Shown here: piece after piece, positions 35,701 to 44,907 of the stretch
Layout of the letters: each line of letters starts with the position of its first letter
How positions within the stretch are numbered: position 1 is the stretch's first letter
From: Caprimulgus europaeus
Taxonomy: Eukaryota > Chordata > Aves > Caprimulgiformes > Caprimulgidae
NCBI GenBank assembly: GCA_907165065.1
Contig: OU015543.1
Span: 13,271,638-13,335,637, forward strand
DNA length: 64,000 nucleotides
Reading direction: 5' to 3'
Program-made: the position numbers and the translations under genes
The notes under the pieces: generated by a model
Database searches by the model: none
Told to the model about the DNA's origin: nothing
Seen by the model: the letters and a program-made list of their open reading frames with translations, nothing else

Positions 35701-38700
35701 CCAGGGGGGTGCGGGGCACCACCAGCCAGGGCAACCACGTCCCCCATCAGACTGGGGACACCGAGGGCAGCAGCGCTGATCGGGGCACCCGACGCCTCCA
35801 CGGGGGCTGGGGCTGGCGGGGTGCAGTGGGGGTCCCACAGCGGCTGGGGGGTGTTCGCTGGAGCTCGCCGCAGCGCACGCTGGCCCCGCGCCGTAACCTG
35901 CTCCCCCTGGCTGCAGCTACCTGGACACCATCGAGCGGGCGGTTTCCGAAGGACAGACGCTGCTGATTGAGGACGTTGGTGAGACAGTGGAGCCCGTGCT
36001 GGATCATCTGCTGGGCAGGAACACCATCAAGAAGGGCAGGTGAGCACACCCTGTGCTGAGGTTTCACCTATTCTGAGCAACCACTGCTACCCAAAAATGC
36101 TGATTTAAGCCCCTTTGCATGACAGTAGCAGGGGCCTCATCCTTCCCCGTGGACATGAGAGCCTCTGGACACATCCCCGAGTTTTCCCTGAGCATTTCTC
36201 AGTGGGGACACTTGTTTCTGTTGTGATGTTTTGGACCGTTCTGCTCTGCAGAGTCCAATTCATTTTAGTGGTTTGAGAAGAGCGTGTTCCCTGGCACCCT
36301 TGCAGCGAGGTGTGATGAACTGCGAGGGTTCTCTTGGCAGACACAGAAGCTATTCCATGCTGGGGCTTTTGCTGAGAACCCCCTGCCCCAGCTCCCCAAC
36401 CCCGCTGCAGGCAGCGCTGCCTTCCCCAGACCTTCCTGGCCACATCGCCAGGGTCTGGCAAGGGCTCTGGGGCTGCTGGCGGGGGGGGTCTGCACCACCC
36501 TCCCCTGGTATCGTGGCTCAGTGCCTGCAAGTGGCACGAGCCCAGAAGCCATCTGAGAGCCACAGGCAGGCGGCTGCCAGCTCCTTCTGCTCCTCCGGGC
36601 TCTGTCCTGCCAGGGCTCTTTCTGCCCTCGCTTCACCTTTTCCCAACCAGAGGAAAACGCCTCGAGTGGCCAGGAGCAGCCGGCGGCCGAGGGTCTGTCT
36701 GTGCCAAGTTACTGCCAAGTGTACGAACTTAATTTGTTTAATTATCTCAATAGATACATTAAGATTGGGGATAAAGAAGTGGAATATCACCCGCGCTTCC
36801 GCCTGATCCTGCACACCAAGTACTCCAACCCTCACTACAAGCCAGAGGTGCAGGCTCAGTGCACACTCCTCAACTTCTTGGTGACGCGGGAGGGGCTGGA
36901 GGACCAGCTCCTGGCTGCTGTGGTGGCCAAAGAGCGGCCAGACCTGGAGGCCCTGAAGGTAGGAACGTGGCTGCCGGTGAGACGGCAGCAGAGATCGGCC
37001 CGGGGAGCTGTGGTGGCTTTGCTGGCAGGGAGCAGCGAGGTCTCACCTCCGTGAGCTCACTGTTGCTTACGAGAGCCAGGCGAGCCCCGCTGGGAGCCTG
37101 CCATCTCCCCACAGAGCCATGGCCACACTGGCTGCTTGACACTGTGGGTGACAGCCCGTCCCAGGGAGGGCCACGTCCACCCTGCCCTTGCACCGGCATT
37201 TCAGTGACAGTGTGAAAAACCTGTCTGGCTCTGAGACCCGTAGCTCAGCTGGCAGGTACCTCAGCAGCTGCCTGGGCTGCGTCTGTAAAGGCAGAATTTA
37301 CAGTCAGTAGAGGCTCAAGGCAGCAGAGCTGCTGCTGGGCCACAGCCTGTTGCACGCAGCTCGTTAGGGAGCGCCCGGGGTAAGTCCTGGTGACTGATGC
37401 CAGAGCTCAGCCGCGGTCTCTGGGGTGACGAGCGTCTCTGGGGTGCTGGTGGTGTAGGCAGACCTCACGAAGAGCCAGAACGAGTTCAAGATCAAGCTGA
37501 AGGAGCTGGAGGACTCCCTGCTCGCCCGGCTGTCTGCTGCTGGGGGAGACTTCCTGGGGGACACCGCGCTGGTGGAGAACCTGGAAACGACGAAGCGCAC
37601 GGCCATGGAGGTTGAGGAAAAGGTGAGTAAATGAGCGGCCCCTGGGCTGGTGCCGCGGGCAGCGGTGAGCTCCCCCGGGCCGTGCCGGTCACCCCGCGCT
37701 CAGCAGGAGGTTGAGTGCTGCTTCAGCACGTGGCAGGATGCTGGATAACGCCCGGCCTTGTGCCTCAAGGTGAAAGAAGCTAAAATCACGGAAGGTCAAA
37801 TAAACGTCGCTAGAGAGAACTACAGGCCAGCGGCCGAGCGAGCCTCCCTGCTGTACTTCATCCTGAGTGACCTCAACAAGATCAACCCCATCTACCAGTT
37901 CTCTCTAAAGGTAGATGTGGAGCAAGGGGGGATTGGTTTGTAGGGGCAGGACAGGGTCTGGGAGGGTCTTGGAGATTTGGAGTTTCAGCATTTACGCTGC
38001 TGACGGAACAGCAGGGGCTGAGCAGCCTGCCCGGCTCCCCCGCAGGCGTTCAACAGGGTCTTTGAGAAAGCCATCCAGCACGCAGCCCCTGCCGACGACA
38101 TCAAGCAAAGGGTCGCCAACCTGACGGACGAGATCACCTACTCGGTCTATACGTACACTGCGCGGGGACTCTTCGAGAGAGACAAACTCATTTTCCTGGC
38201 CCAGGTCACCTTCCAGGTAACGCGGGCAAATGTTTGGGGCTGCTGTTGAATCATCCTGCACGTGAGTTTACTGGTTTGCACAGGTTGTTCTCTCACTTCT
38301 GTGCTGCTGCTGGATGCTCTGTAGCTCCTTGCCCAGAGTGCAGCCCCTGGCACCGAGGCCCTGTGTGCCAGGACGGCTGTGACACTGTGCTCTCAACTTG
38401 CCAGGTCCTGGCACTGAAGAAAGAAGTGAACCCGGTGGAGCTGGACTTTCTTCTGCGCTTTCCTTCCAAGGCCGGCGTCGCTTCCCCCGTGGACTTCCTG
38501 CAGCCCCAGAGCTGGGGTGGCATCAAGGTTGGTCCGTGCAGTCGCCCCCCCAGCCGAGGCAAGGCCAGCACGGCCCCCAGCACAGTGGGTCCAGGGTCAC
38601 CGGCAGCACCTGGGAGGGTCCGCAAAGACCCCGCGTCCCCGTGGCCGGCGGGACCCGGTACCCAGCAGGCGCTGTGGGACGGCAGCGTGTCAGTGGCACG

Positions 38701-41700
38701 GGGGTCCACATGCAGCCCTGTGGCAGGCAATGGGGTCCCCTCGCTCCCCTCCTCCTGCTCACCCCGGGGGCTGATGCCTTTGAGACCCCCAGTGCAGCCG
38801 TGCCCCGCGGAGGGCAGGTCTGGCTGGAGGAGCCCTCGGGGCCTGGCTGCAGCACAGCAGCTCACAGCTCCACGAGGACCCCCAGCCCGAGGGTCCTTCA
38901 GGGCAAGCAGAGCCCAGGAGTGATTTCACCCTTCTCTGTGGGACGTGAAGGTGCTCTCGGAAATGGACGAATTCAGGAACTTGGACGGTGACATTGAGGG
39001 CTCGGCAAAGCGATGGAAGAAGTTTGTGGAGTCCGAGGTGCCGGAGAAGGAGGTGTTCCCCAAGGAGTGGAAGAACAAGTCAGCCCTGCAGAAGCTGTGC
39101 ATGCTGCGGTGCATGCGGCCGGACAGGATGACCTACGCCATCAGGTGTGCCAGCGCCTGCCCGGGCACGTGCCCCTGTGGTGTCCTGCCAAGAGCCCCGC
39201 GGTGTCACCACGCCAGCTGCGCCCGGTGACTGCATTTGTTCCCAACTCACATTCATGGCTTTGTTTTTCCACAGGAACTTTGTGGAGGAGAAGATGGGCA
39301 GCAAGTTTGTGGAAGGCAGGAGCATCGACCTCTCCAAGGTGTACCAGGAGAGCAGCCCCACCACGCCCCTCTTCTTCATCCTCTCCCCTGGTGTCGACCC
39401 CCTGAAGGACGTGGAGGCCCTGGGTGAGCTGCCCCAGGGCCATGGGCGGTTGCTGGTTTGGCCAGTGAACGCCCGGAGCTGCCCAGCCCCGTCCCCCTGT
39501 TAATAGCAATGAAAACGGCCCCAGACCGTGGCGGTTTCCTCTCCTCTCCAGGCACAAAACTGGACTTCACCATCGACAACGGGAGGATCCACAACGTGTC
39601 GCTGGGGCAGGGCCAGGAGGTCGTGGCAGAACAAGCCCTGGAGGTGGCGGCCACGCAGGGACACTGGGTCATTCTGCAGGTGGGTGGGGGACACCGGGGT
39701 GCACCATGGGGCATGTGGCACTGCCAGCACTGGGCACAACGGGGGGCACACCGGGGGGCACAGAGCACTGCTGCCACCCAGGCTCTCTGTGGAGCTGCAG
39801 TAGGAATCTGGGGGGGACGGGTGATTCCCGAGGCTGTACCCCAGCCCAGGCAGTACAGGGGGGGTTCCTGCTGCAGAACATCCACCTGGTGGCCCGGTGG
39901 CTGGGGACGCTGGAGAAGACGCTGGAGCAGCACAGCCTGGACAGCCACGAGGATTACCGGGTGTTCATGAGCGCCGAGCCAGCCGCCAGCCCCGAGGCAC
40001 ACATCATCCCGCAGGGGCTGCTGGAAGACGCCATCAAAATCACCAACGAGCCGCCCACCGGCATGTACGCCAACCTGCACAAGGCCCTGGACCTCTTCAC
40101 CCAGGTACCCCCACCCGCCGCGGCCACGCTGGGTCCCTCCAACCACTTTGGGTGGGCACGGCCGACTGGTTTCACTGAGCATCTTTGGGGTGTCCCCGCT
40201 GTGGGGACACGGACGCTGTGCCAGGAGCCAGCCCACCCCAGGCACGTCCTCCTGGGGTGCCCAGAGCCCCGATTTGTCAGGACATGATTTAGGGACGTCC
40301 AGAGCTGCCCGAGGGTTCCCAAAGCAGGAAGGGTGCTGGATTACTGGTGCCTTGCCCAAGGCTGGATGTCGAGCTGCTGCAGCTCAGTGCCACCAACAAG
40401 CCACCCCGGCTGTCAGCAGGGTGTATGTGTGTGGATTCTGATTTTTTTATAAACAAATAACTGCAAAAATTAACCAACTAGCAAATCTTCAAAAGCTAAT
40501 TTTATGCTTTTTATTATTAAAACCTTCAGTTCTCCTTTGCCATCATCTGTTAATTTCCTGATGTTGATTTATTATTTATTGTGATGATTTTCTGACAGCT
40601 TACAATGGCAGTCACTCCTTCACTTGTAAACCCGCCCTCCTCCTCATTCCACTGCAGGACACATTGGAGATGTGCAGCAAAGAAATCGAGTTCAAATGCG
40701 TCCTCTTTGCGCTCTGCTACTTCCACGCGGTGGTGGCCGAGCGGCGCAAGTTTGGCACTCAGGGCTGGAACAGATCTTACCCCTTCAACAACGGCGACCT
40801 GACCATCTCCATCAACGTCCTCTACAACTACCTGGAGGCCAACGCCAAGGTACGGGGCCGGCAGAGCGCCGGTACCGCGATGCCACGCACACCACGACAC
40901 CCCAGCGCGGCTCCGCAGCCCTGTGCAGCGTCCCTGGGCTGCAGGGGACTTTGGGGACCCCCCTCTCCTCGTAGGTCCCGTGGGATGACCTCAGATACCT
41001 CTTTGGTGAAATCATGTACGGGGGACACATCACGGACGACTGGGACCGCCGGCTGTGCCGCACCTACCTGAGCGAATACATCCGTGAAGAGATGCTGAAA
41101 GGGGAAGTGTTCTTGGCTCCGGGGTTTCTGGTCCCTCCCAGCTTGGATTACAAGGTGAGAAAGATTTAACACTGCACCTTGCTGTGGAACAACCACTGCT
41201 CTGGGTAAATGCACACGAGTCAGAGTTCCCTCACCAAGGGGGAACGTAAGGGGAAAAACTTGCAGAATATTGGCAAAAATAATTCCCGTGGCTGGGGCAG
41301 TAAGGGAAAACGTGGGTAAATGTGAGTAGAAAAGCCCTCCTGTGCACGCAGCCCCAGCTGGCGGTGAAGCACCACCACCCAAAAGCGATCTGTTCTCAAA
41401 GCTGAAGCTAAACTCACGCTCCTTTGCCCTCCCCGCGCTCAGGGTTACCACGAGTACATCGACGAGAACCTGCCCCCCGAGAGCCCCTACTTGTACGGCC
41501 TCCACCCCAACGCGGAAATTGGCTTCCTGACGGTCACTTCAGACAGGCTTTTCCGGACGGTTCTGGAGCTGCAGCCCAAGGAATCGGACACGGGAGGAGG
41601 CGCAGGTGTCTCCCGAGAGGAAAAGGCAAGTCAAGTTTCTGCTTCTTTACAGTAAACAACGGCAATGACAACTCAGAGGCCGGATGGGGAGGACAGGTAG

Positions 41701-44700
41701 GGGCCCACACACAATGGGCAGAACAGGATCTGTGGCAATAACTGATTTCTTATTAGTGCAAGGAAGCAGAGACACGGTTCTAGCCCCGTGCCACAGGCTG
41801 CCAGGCTGGGGAAGGGGGAGCTGCTGGCACAGAGCTCAGCAGGAACACTGGACACCCCTGACAAGTTTTTATTTGCATACTATTGCACTTGGTTTCTCTG
41901 TGGCCAGGGTCTCCTTTGCATTTCCTTTGCCAGTCTCTGGCGTTGGCAATGTCACCAAACACCAACAAACCCTCCACCGCGCTACAGCGGCCGAGACAGC
42001 AGCACCGACACCGCCCAGGGCGGGCCAGGGACTGGCCGTGGCTGCCGGTGTCTCCCTGTCCCATCTCTCTCCCCGCTTCTCTGCTCTTGCATCAACCCAG
42101 GCAGGACCCAGGTCACAAGACTGGCAGCTGCTCCAGCATCTCCGAGACACGTGGTGCAGCTACAAAAGTCAGCAGTGTTCAGGGAGGTTACACTGGCTAG
42201 AGATGTGCCAGTGGCAAAATGTGGCTCACATGCTGCGCCCTCAGCAGATGGAGCAGGCTAAGGAATTTCTGGTCATGATGGCAACTACTAAAAATACAGA
42301 TCTAAAAAAAGAAAAGAAGTCTTCCTCCTGCCTCCTTGGATTTTACGCTTGAATTTCAGTCTCTGTGCCTGCAGTTCTTACTTCCTTGGCTATCAGAAAA
42401 AGAGCTGCAGCTTCTTAAGATCCAAGAGTAGTTAATAAAAGAATAGAGAAAACACAAAGGCAGAAAACGTTACTAAGTGAACTGCTGACTCGCAGCCTTT
42501 CTCCGAGGCAGCAGCAGTGCTATGGCCTGTTCCCTCCAGGTGAAGTCCGTCCTGGACGAGATCGTGGAGAAGCTGCCGGAGCCCTTCAACATGGCAGAGA
42601 TGGTGGCGAAAGGGGTGGAGAAGACCCCGTACGTTGTGGTTGCCTTCCAGGAATGTGAAAGGATGAACATCTTGACCCAGGAAATGAGACGCTCTTTGAA
42701 GGAGCTCGACCTGGGGCTAAAGGTAGGCGCCGGCCCCGGCAGCGCCCTTCCCTGCCCGGCAGCTCCCCGGGCGCTGTAAGCGCCCGCTGCTCATCTCCAG
42801 CCTCGTTTGAACGAAGCGCTGGGCTGGCCCCGCTCTCAGCCTCACCCCCCCCGCGCCGGGCACGGCCAGGCCGTCCCCACCTCCTGCTCTGTGCCCAGTG
42901 TGACACCAAACACCCCACCAGTCTTGCTTCCCTCAGACCAAACTGCCCGACTTGTCTCTTTTTCCAGGGAGAGCTCACGATTACGTCGGATATGGAAGAG
43001 CTGGCCAACTCTCTCTTCTACGACAGCGTTCCCCAGTCCTGGACCCGCTACGCCTACCCCTCGCTGCTTGCTTTGGGAGCCTGGTACGCAGACCTGCTCC
43101 TGCGCATCAGGGTGAGTAGAGTTACTGTGAAAGGTAAAGCTCAGGGAGCAAGCGGATCCCACAGACCAGGAATCACCTCCACCCCTGTACAGTGGTTAAC
43201 CAGTTTATTTTCAATATTCATGTGAGCAGTCTGAAGCTCCTGGAGTGGCTGGTTACCCCCAGAACGAGAGCAGTGTGGAAAGGGTTCCCCACCAGAGTGT
43301 ATCACTGTTTCAGAGGAACATTAGCTAACCCCTCGCAACTTTACACGTCCCCGAAGAAAAAGATATTTAATAAAACCTTCTAAAGTGTGGCTTTGTTAAA
43401 AAAATAATAGCTGTATTTACTGCAATCCAAGTTAATGGTTTAAGTGTCAATGCTGCAGTGGAATCTGCCATTTATCCATCACTGACCACCTCCATCCCAG
43501 TCCCCCCCTCTGGAAGGTCACCTGAAGCTGGCGTTGGGCAGTGTCAGTCACATCTCAAAGTGCCCCAAGGCCGTGCTTTGCTCTCAAGTCCTTTGCTGTT
43601 TTTCCTTTCCAGGAACTGGAAGTCTGGTCAACAGACTTTGTGCTGCCTGCAACAGTGTGGCTGGCAGGATTCTTCAACCCCCAGTCCTTCCTCACTGCCA
43701 TCATGCAGTCCATGGCCAGAAAAAACGAATGGCCACTGGACAAGATGTGTCTTTCAGTGGAAGTGACCAAGAAAAACCGCGAGGAGGTAACAGCTCCACC
43801 CAGAGAAGGCTCCTACGTGCACGGATTATTCATGGAAGGTAAAAGGCTGCACCTTTTCTGAGGTGTTTCAGATACAGGGAAAGCCTCGTTCAGCCTTAAA
43901 AGTCCTTGCACCCAGGGCGGGTGTTGGCGCTCACTGGCTCCCCGCGGCGGAGCCTCACTCCACGCGCATGCGAGGGACGCGCCAGCTGAGGGCAGCACCC
44001 GCCCAGGGGACGAGCAGAGGGTGACAAAGAGAAGCTGGGTGTTGGAAGCTAAGACTGCGTGTCATGAACCTGAGGAGGGGGGTGTCTGAAGCCACGTGGT
44101 TCTAACGAATAAATAGATTACGCTTTTATTTGACGTGGGAGTAAGACAAATCAGGAAACTGAGAACATAAAGTAATTACTGGTACAGCGGGGGGACGAGA
44201 TGGCAATGGCAGCAGCACCCCTTAAACAAGAGCACAGACCACACAGGACAGCTCCTGTGGCTCCCACCACAGCCAGGTTCTACCTCCAGCTGTGCAAACC
44301 CGTGCTGAAGGGAGGAGTGGGGACAGAATTTATTTAGACACCCCACGCACAGTAAGGCAGAAACGCATTCACGAGTCACAGTGAGATGATAACGTTAGCC
44401 CTAAGCCACGCCTGCCCCGCCTTCCCCCTCCATCCCTCAACCGTGCTGCTAGAGCAGCTCCTTCCCCCTTTAGCAGGTATGAACACAGCCCCCTCCCAGT
44501 GAAAAAGCCAGCAGGTAACGGGTACCCCAACCACTTCACCCTGTTGCAGGCGCTCGCTGGGACATCCAGGCGGGTGTGATCACAGACGCGCGGCTGAAGG
44601 AGCTGACGCCCGTCATGCCGGTCATCTTCATCAGAGCCATCCCCGTGGACCGCATGGACACCAAGAACGTCTACGAGTGCCCTGTCTATAAGACACGGAT

Positions 44701-44797
44701 GCGGGGCCCCACCTACGTCTGGACCTTCAACCTGAAGACAAAAGAAAAGGCCGCGAAGTGGATCCTCGCCGCGGTCGCTCTGCTCTTACAGCCCTGA
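9640..44797 (+). CDS. DNAH17: Dynein axonemal heavy chain 17, complete, 80 coding exons
   Basis: Outer-dynein-arm heavy chain (beta type, best known from sperm flagella); its ATPase drives microtubule sliding. The hand-joined exons total 13,392 nt, 4,463 codons plus stop, against about 4,462 in human, with every junction in phase. Architecture: tail (1-1238), linker (1239-1775), AAA1 with P-loop GPAGTGKT (1848-1855) and Walker B CFDEFN, AAA2 P-loop GNAGCGKS (2129-2136), AAA3 GNAGTGKS (2456-2463), AAA4 GVGGSGKQ (2802-2809), stalk with microtubule-binding domain (about 2982-3326), AAA5/6 and the C-terminal domain. The start ATG has a strong context (A at -3, G at +4). All 79 introns are under 1 kb (about 78-914 bp). 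DNAH17 rather than DNAH9/11 is chosen from overall sequence and from its CYTH1 and PGS1 neighbours. Exon lists are in the block entries. Confidence 0.97.
14347..14742 (+). other. DNAH17: DNAH17 intron 13, predicted GC-AG intron
   Basis: The exon ends GTATAACGAG (…GWYNE) and the intron begins GCAGGT. The next exon starts at 14743 after CTCAG with GTGAAGCAGCAG (VKQQLLP). Phase 0 on both sides requires this junction; the nearby GT in GCAGGT would shift the frame. The remembered human protein has YNE directly followed by the homologous segment. Confidence 0.8.
17889..21955 (+). other. DNAH17: DNAH17 exons 24-33: linker region (residues 1239-1775)
   Basis: Exons: 17889-18041, 18521-18769, 18990-19112, 19341-19688, 19767-19858, 20033-20159, 20328-20480, 21346-21471, 21593-21700, 21824-21955. 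This is the mechanical lever arching over the AAA ring. Strongly conserved phrases include [50 protein letters not shown] and [10 protein letters not shown]-like [13 protein letters not shown]. Exon 27 (348 nt) is the longest exon of the gene. Intron 30 (20481-21345) carries the CR1 fragment. Confidence 0.95.
20706..21200 (-). mobile_element. CR1 LINE fragment (avian/reptilian), antisense in DNAH17 intron 30
   Basis: The block beginning AATCACAGAATGGT and TTGGAAGGGACCTC, then CATCCAGTCCAACCCCC, TCTGGGCAGCCTGG, TCCAGCTTGTGCCCGTTGTC and CAGGCTGAACAGCCCCAGC is the reverse complement of the familiar CR1 3' region. It is 5'-truncated, about 495 bp, with no ORF2 coding capacity visible. This is the clearest sign that the genome is avian (or at least sauropsid). 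The 3' end is at about 20706 and the 5' truncation near 21200; the latter is approximate. Confidence 0.9.
22417..25376 (+). other. DNAH17: DNAH17 exons 34-39: AAA1, main ATPase site (residues 1776-2091)
   Basis: Exons: 22417-22577, 22680-22836, 23223-23327, 23755-23912, 24548-24686, 25149-25376. Exon 35 encodes the P-loop [10 protein letters not shown] (lysine 1854); exon 36 encodes GCFDEFNR, with Walker B Asp/Glu about 1900-1901. [16 protein letters not shown] carries the sensor and arginine region. All residues expected for ATP hydrolysis are present, so the motor should be active. Confidence 0.96.
24182..24278. repeat. 23-bp minisatellite, 4.2 copies, DNAH17 intron 37
   Basis: The unit TGCTGGCAGGGGTGGCCCAG plus GGG repeats four times without a mismatch, then breaks off. 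It lies between exons 37 and 38. No function is suggested. Confidence 0.92.
25531..27292 (+). other. DNAH17: DNAH17 exons 40-45: AAA2 (residues 2092-2426)
   Basis: Exons: 25531-25668, 25797-25929, 26196-26323, 26441-26589, 26727-27009, 27119-27292. Exon 40 ends with the P-loop GNAGCGKSQ; exon 42 carries [17 protein letters not shown] with the Walker B-type aspartates, followed by LASNERIPL and TVSRAGILY. In axonemal dyneins AAA2 binds nucleotide structurally and completes the AAA1 pocket. Confidence 0.95.
26599..26680. repeat. GGGAT pentanucleotide repeat, DNAH17 intron 43
   Basis: Six perfect GATGG/GGGAT units, then decayed ones (GGGAC, GAGAT, GGCAC). G-runs of three every five bases could form a G-quadruplex on the plus (transcript) strand. 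The intron is only 137 bp, so the repeat fills most of it. Confidence 0.9.
28002..30554 (+). other. DNAH17: DNAH17 exons 46-52: AAA3 (residues 2427-2774)
   Basis: Exons: 28002-28209, 28304-28469, 28991-29093, 29360-29507, 29861-29952, 30136-30297, 30390-30554. Exon 46 has the P-loop [11 protein letters not shown]; exon 47 has the Walker B region [20 protein letters not shown]3 is the main regulatory nucleotide site. Residue 2467, four after the P-loop serine, is Trp where I recall Gly in relatives. Exon 51 is taken to end at 30297 (GGT|GTAAGT), which keeps phase; an overlapping GT two bases upstream would not. Confidence 0.95.
29105..29270. repeat. Degenerate GGGATGGAGT / GGGGTCAGAT repeat, DNAH17 intron 48
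   Basis: Decamer-like units GGGATGGAGT, GGGATGGGGT and CAGATGGAGT alternate for about 165 bases directly after the exon-48 donor. It is related in composition to the GGGAT repeat in intron 43 but with a higher-order 20-base period. Confidence 0.85.
30699..32184 (+). other. DNAH17: DNAH17 exons 53-55: AAA4 (residues 2775-2981)
   Basis: Exons: 30699-30890, 31287-31553, 32023-32184. Exon 53 has the P-loop GVGGSGKQS; exon 54 carries VFLMTDSQV at the Walker B position, without the usual acidic pair, as expected for AAA4, which binds but scarcely hydrolyses ATP. Exon 55 has the conserved [16 protein letters not shown]. Confidence 0.95.
32401..34804 (+). other. DNAH17: DNAH17 exons 56-61: end of AAA4, coiled-coil stalk and microtubule-binding domain
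   Basis: Exons: 32401-32634, 32829-32993, 33120-33215, 33308-33525, 34240-34447, 34689-34804 (residues 2982-3326). Outgoing coil: [17 protein letters not shown] and [16 protein letters not shown]. Microtubule-binding domain: exons 59-60 from about [10 protein letters not shown] to [12 protein letters not shown]. Returning coil: [19 protein letters not shown] and [15 protein letters not shown]. The intron that splits the microtubule-binding domain (33526-34239) is mostly minisatellite. Exons 57 and 61 have weak AAG acceptors. Confidence 0.94.
33725..34228. repeat. 18-bp minisatellite of about 500 bp filling DNAH17 intron 59
   Basis: Units of the form CACAGCCCGGCACGGTGT or -GC alternate with shortened 13-base units (CACAGCGCGGTGC). 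Roughly 28-30 units lie between the exon-59 donor (33526) and exon-60 acceptor (34239). Every unit contains both CACAG and GGTG, that is, acceptor-like and donor-like fragments. Several frames stay open through the array and mimic a 200-280-residue protein; this is not coding. Confidence 0.93.
35116..39144 (+). other. DNAH17: DNAH17 exons 62-70: AAA5 and the start of AAA6 (residues ~3327-3844)
   Basis: Exons: 35116-35308, 35423-35658, 35917-36039, 36754-36958, 37458-37622, 37770-37910, 38046-38216, 38405-38527, 38951-39144. Conserved phrases: [27 protein letters not shown]-like [61 protein letters not shown] and [17 protein letters not shown]5 and AAA6 lack nucleotide-site motifs, as in the family; AAA5 includes the buttress that senses the stalk. 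Exons 67 and 70 use AAG acceptors. Confidence 0.94.
39275..44797 (+). other. DNAH17: DNAH17 exons 71-80: AAA6 and C-terminal domain (residues ~3844-4463)
   Basis: Exons: 39275-39423, 39552-39679, 39877-40104, 40658-40849, 40975-41154, 41443-41625, 42540-42722, 42968-43111, 43613-43838, 44550-44797 (TGA). Diagnostic phrases: [115 protein letters not shown] and the terminal [14 protein letters not shown]. The dynein heavy chain C-terminal domain regulates ring motility. Exon 76 ends at a GC donor. Confidence 0.96.
41626..42539 (+). other. DNAH17: DNAH17 intron 76, predicted GC-AG intron (largest intron, 914 bp)
   Basis: The donor is AAG|GCAAGT, the textbook GC-donor consensus, after SREEK; the acceptor CTCCAG precedes GTGAAGTCC (VKSVLDEI). 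Both sides are phase 0. A GT donor four bases downstream breaks the frame. The intron has no other recognised feature. Confidence 0.85.
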
Positions 44798-44901
44798 ACC
44801 TGGGCTGCGGAAAGCAGCAAATGCTCTCAGTTGCAAAAACCTCAGAAGCTGTGTAACTTGGACTCAGTTTGATGGTACCAGAACTGTTTTAGCAAAGTAT
44901 C

Positions 44902-44907
44902 AATAAA
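44902..44907 (+). terminator. DNAH17: DNAH17 polyadenylation signal (AATAAA)
   Basis: Canonical AATAAA 105 bases after the DNAH17 stop, followed by GT-rich sequence around 44955-45000 (GTTTGTGATGATGG). This predicts a very short 3'UTR of about 120-130 bases. Confidence 0.85.
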
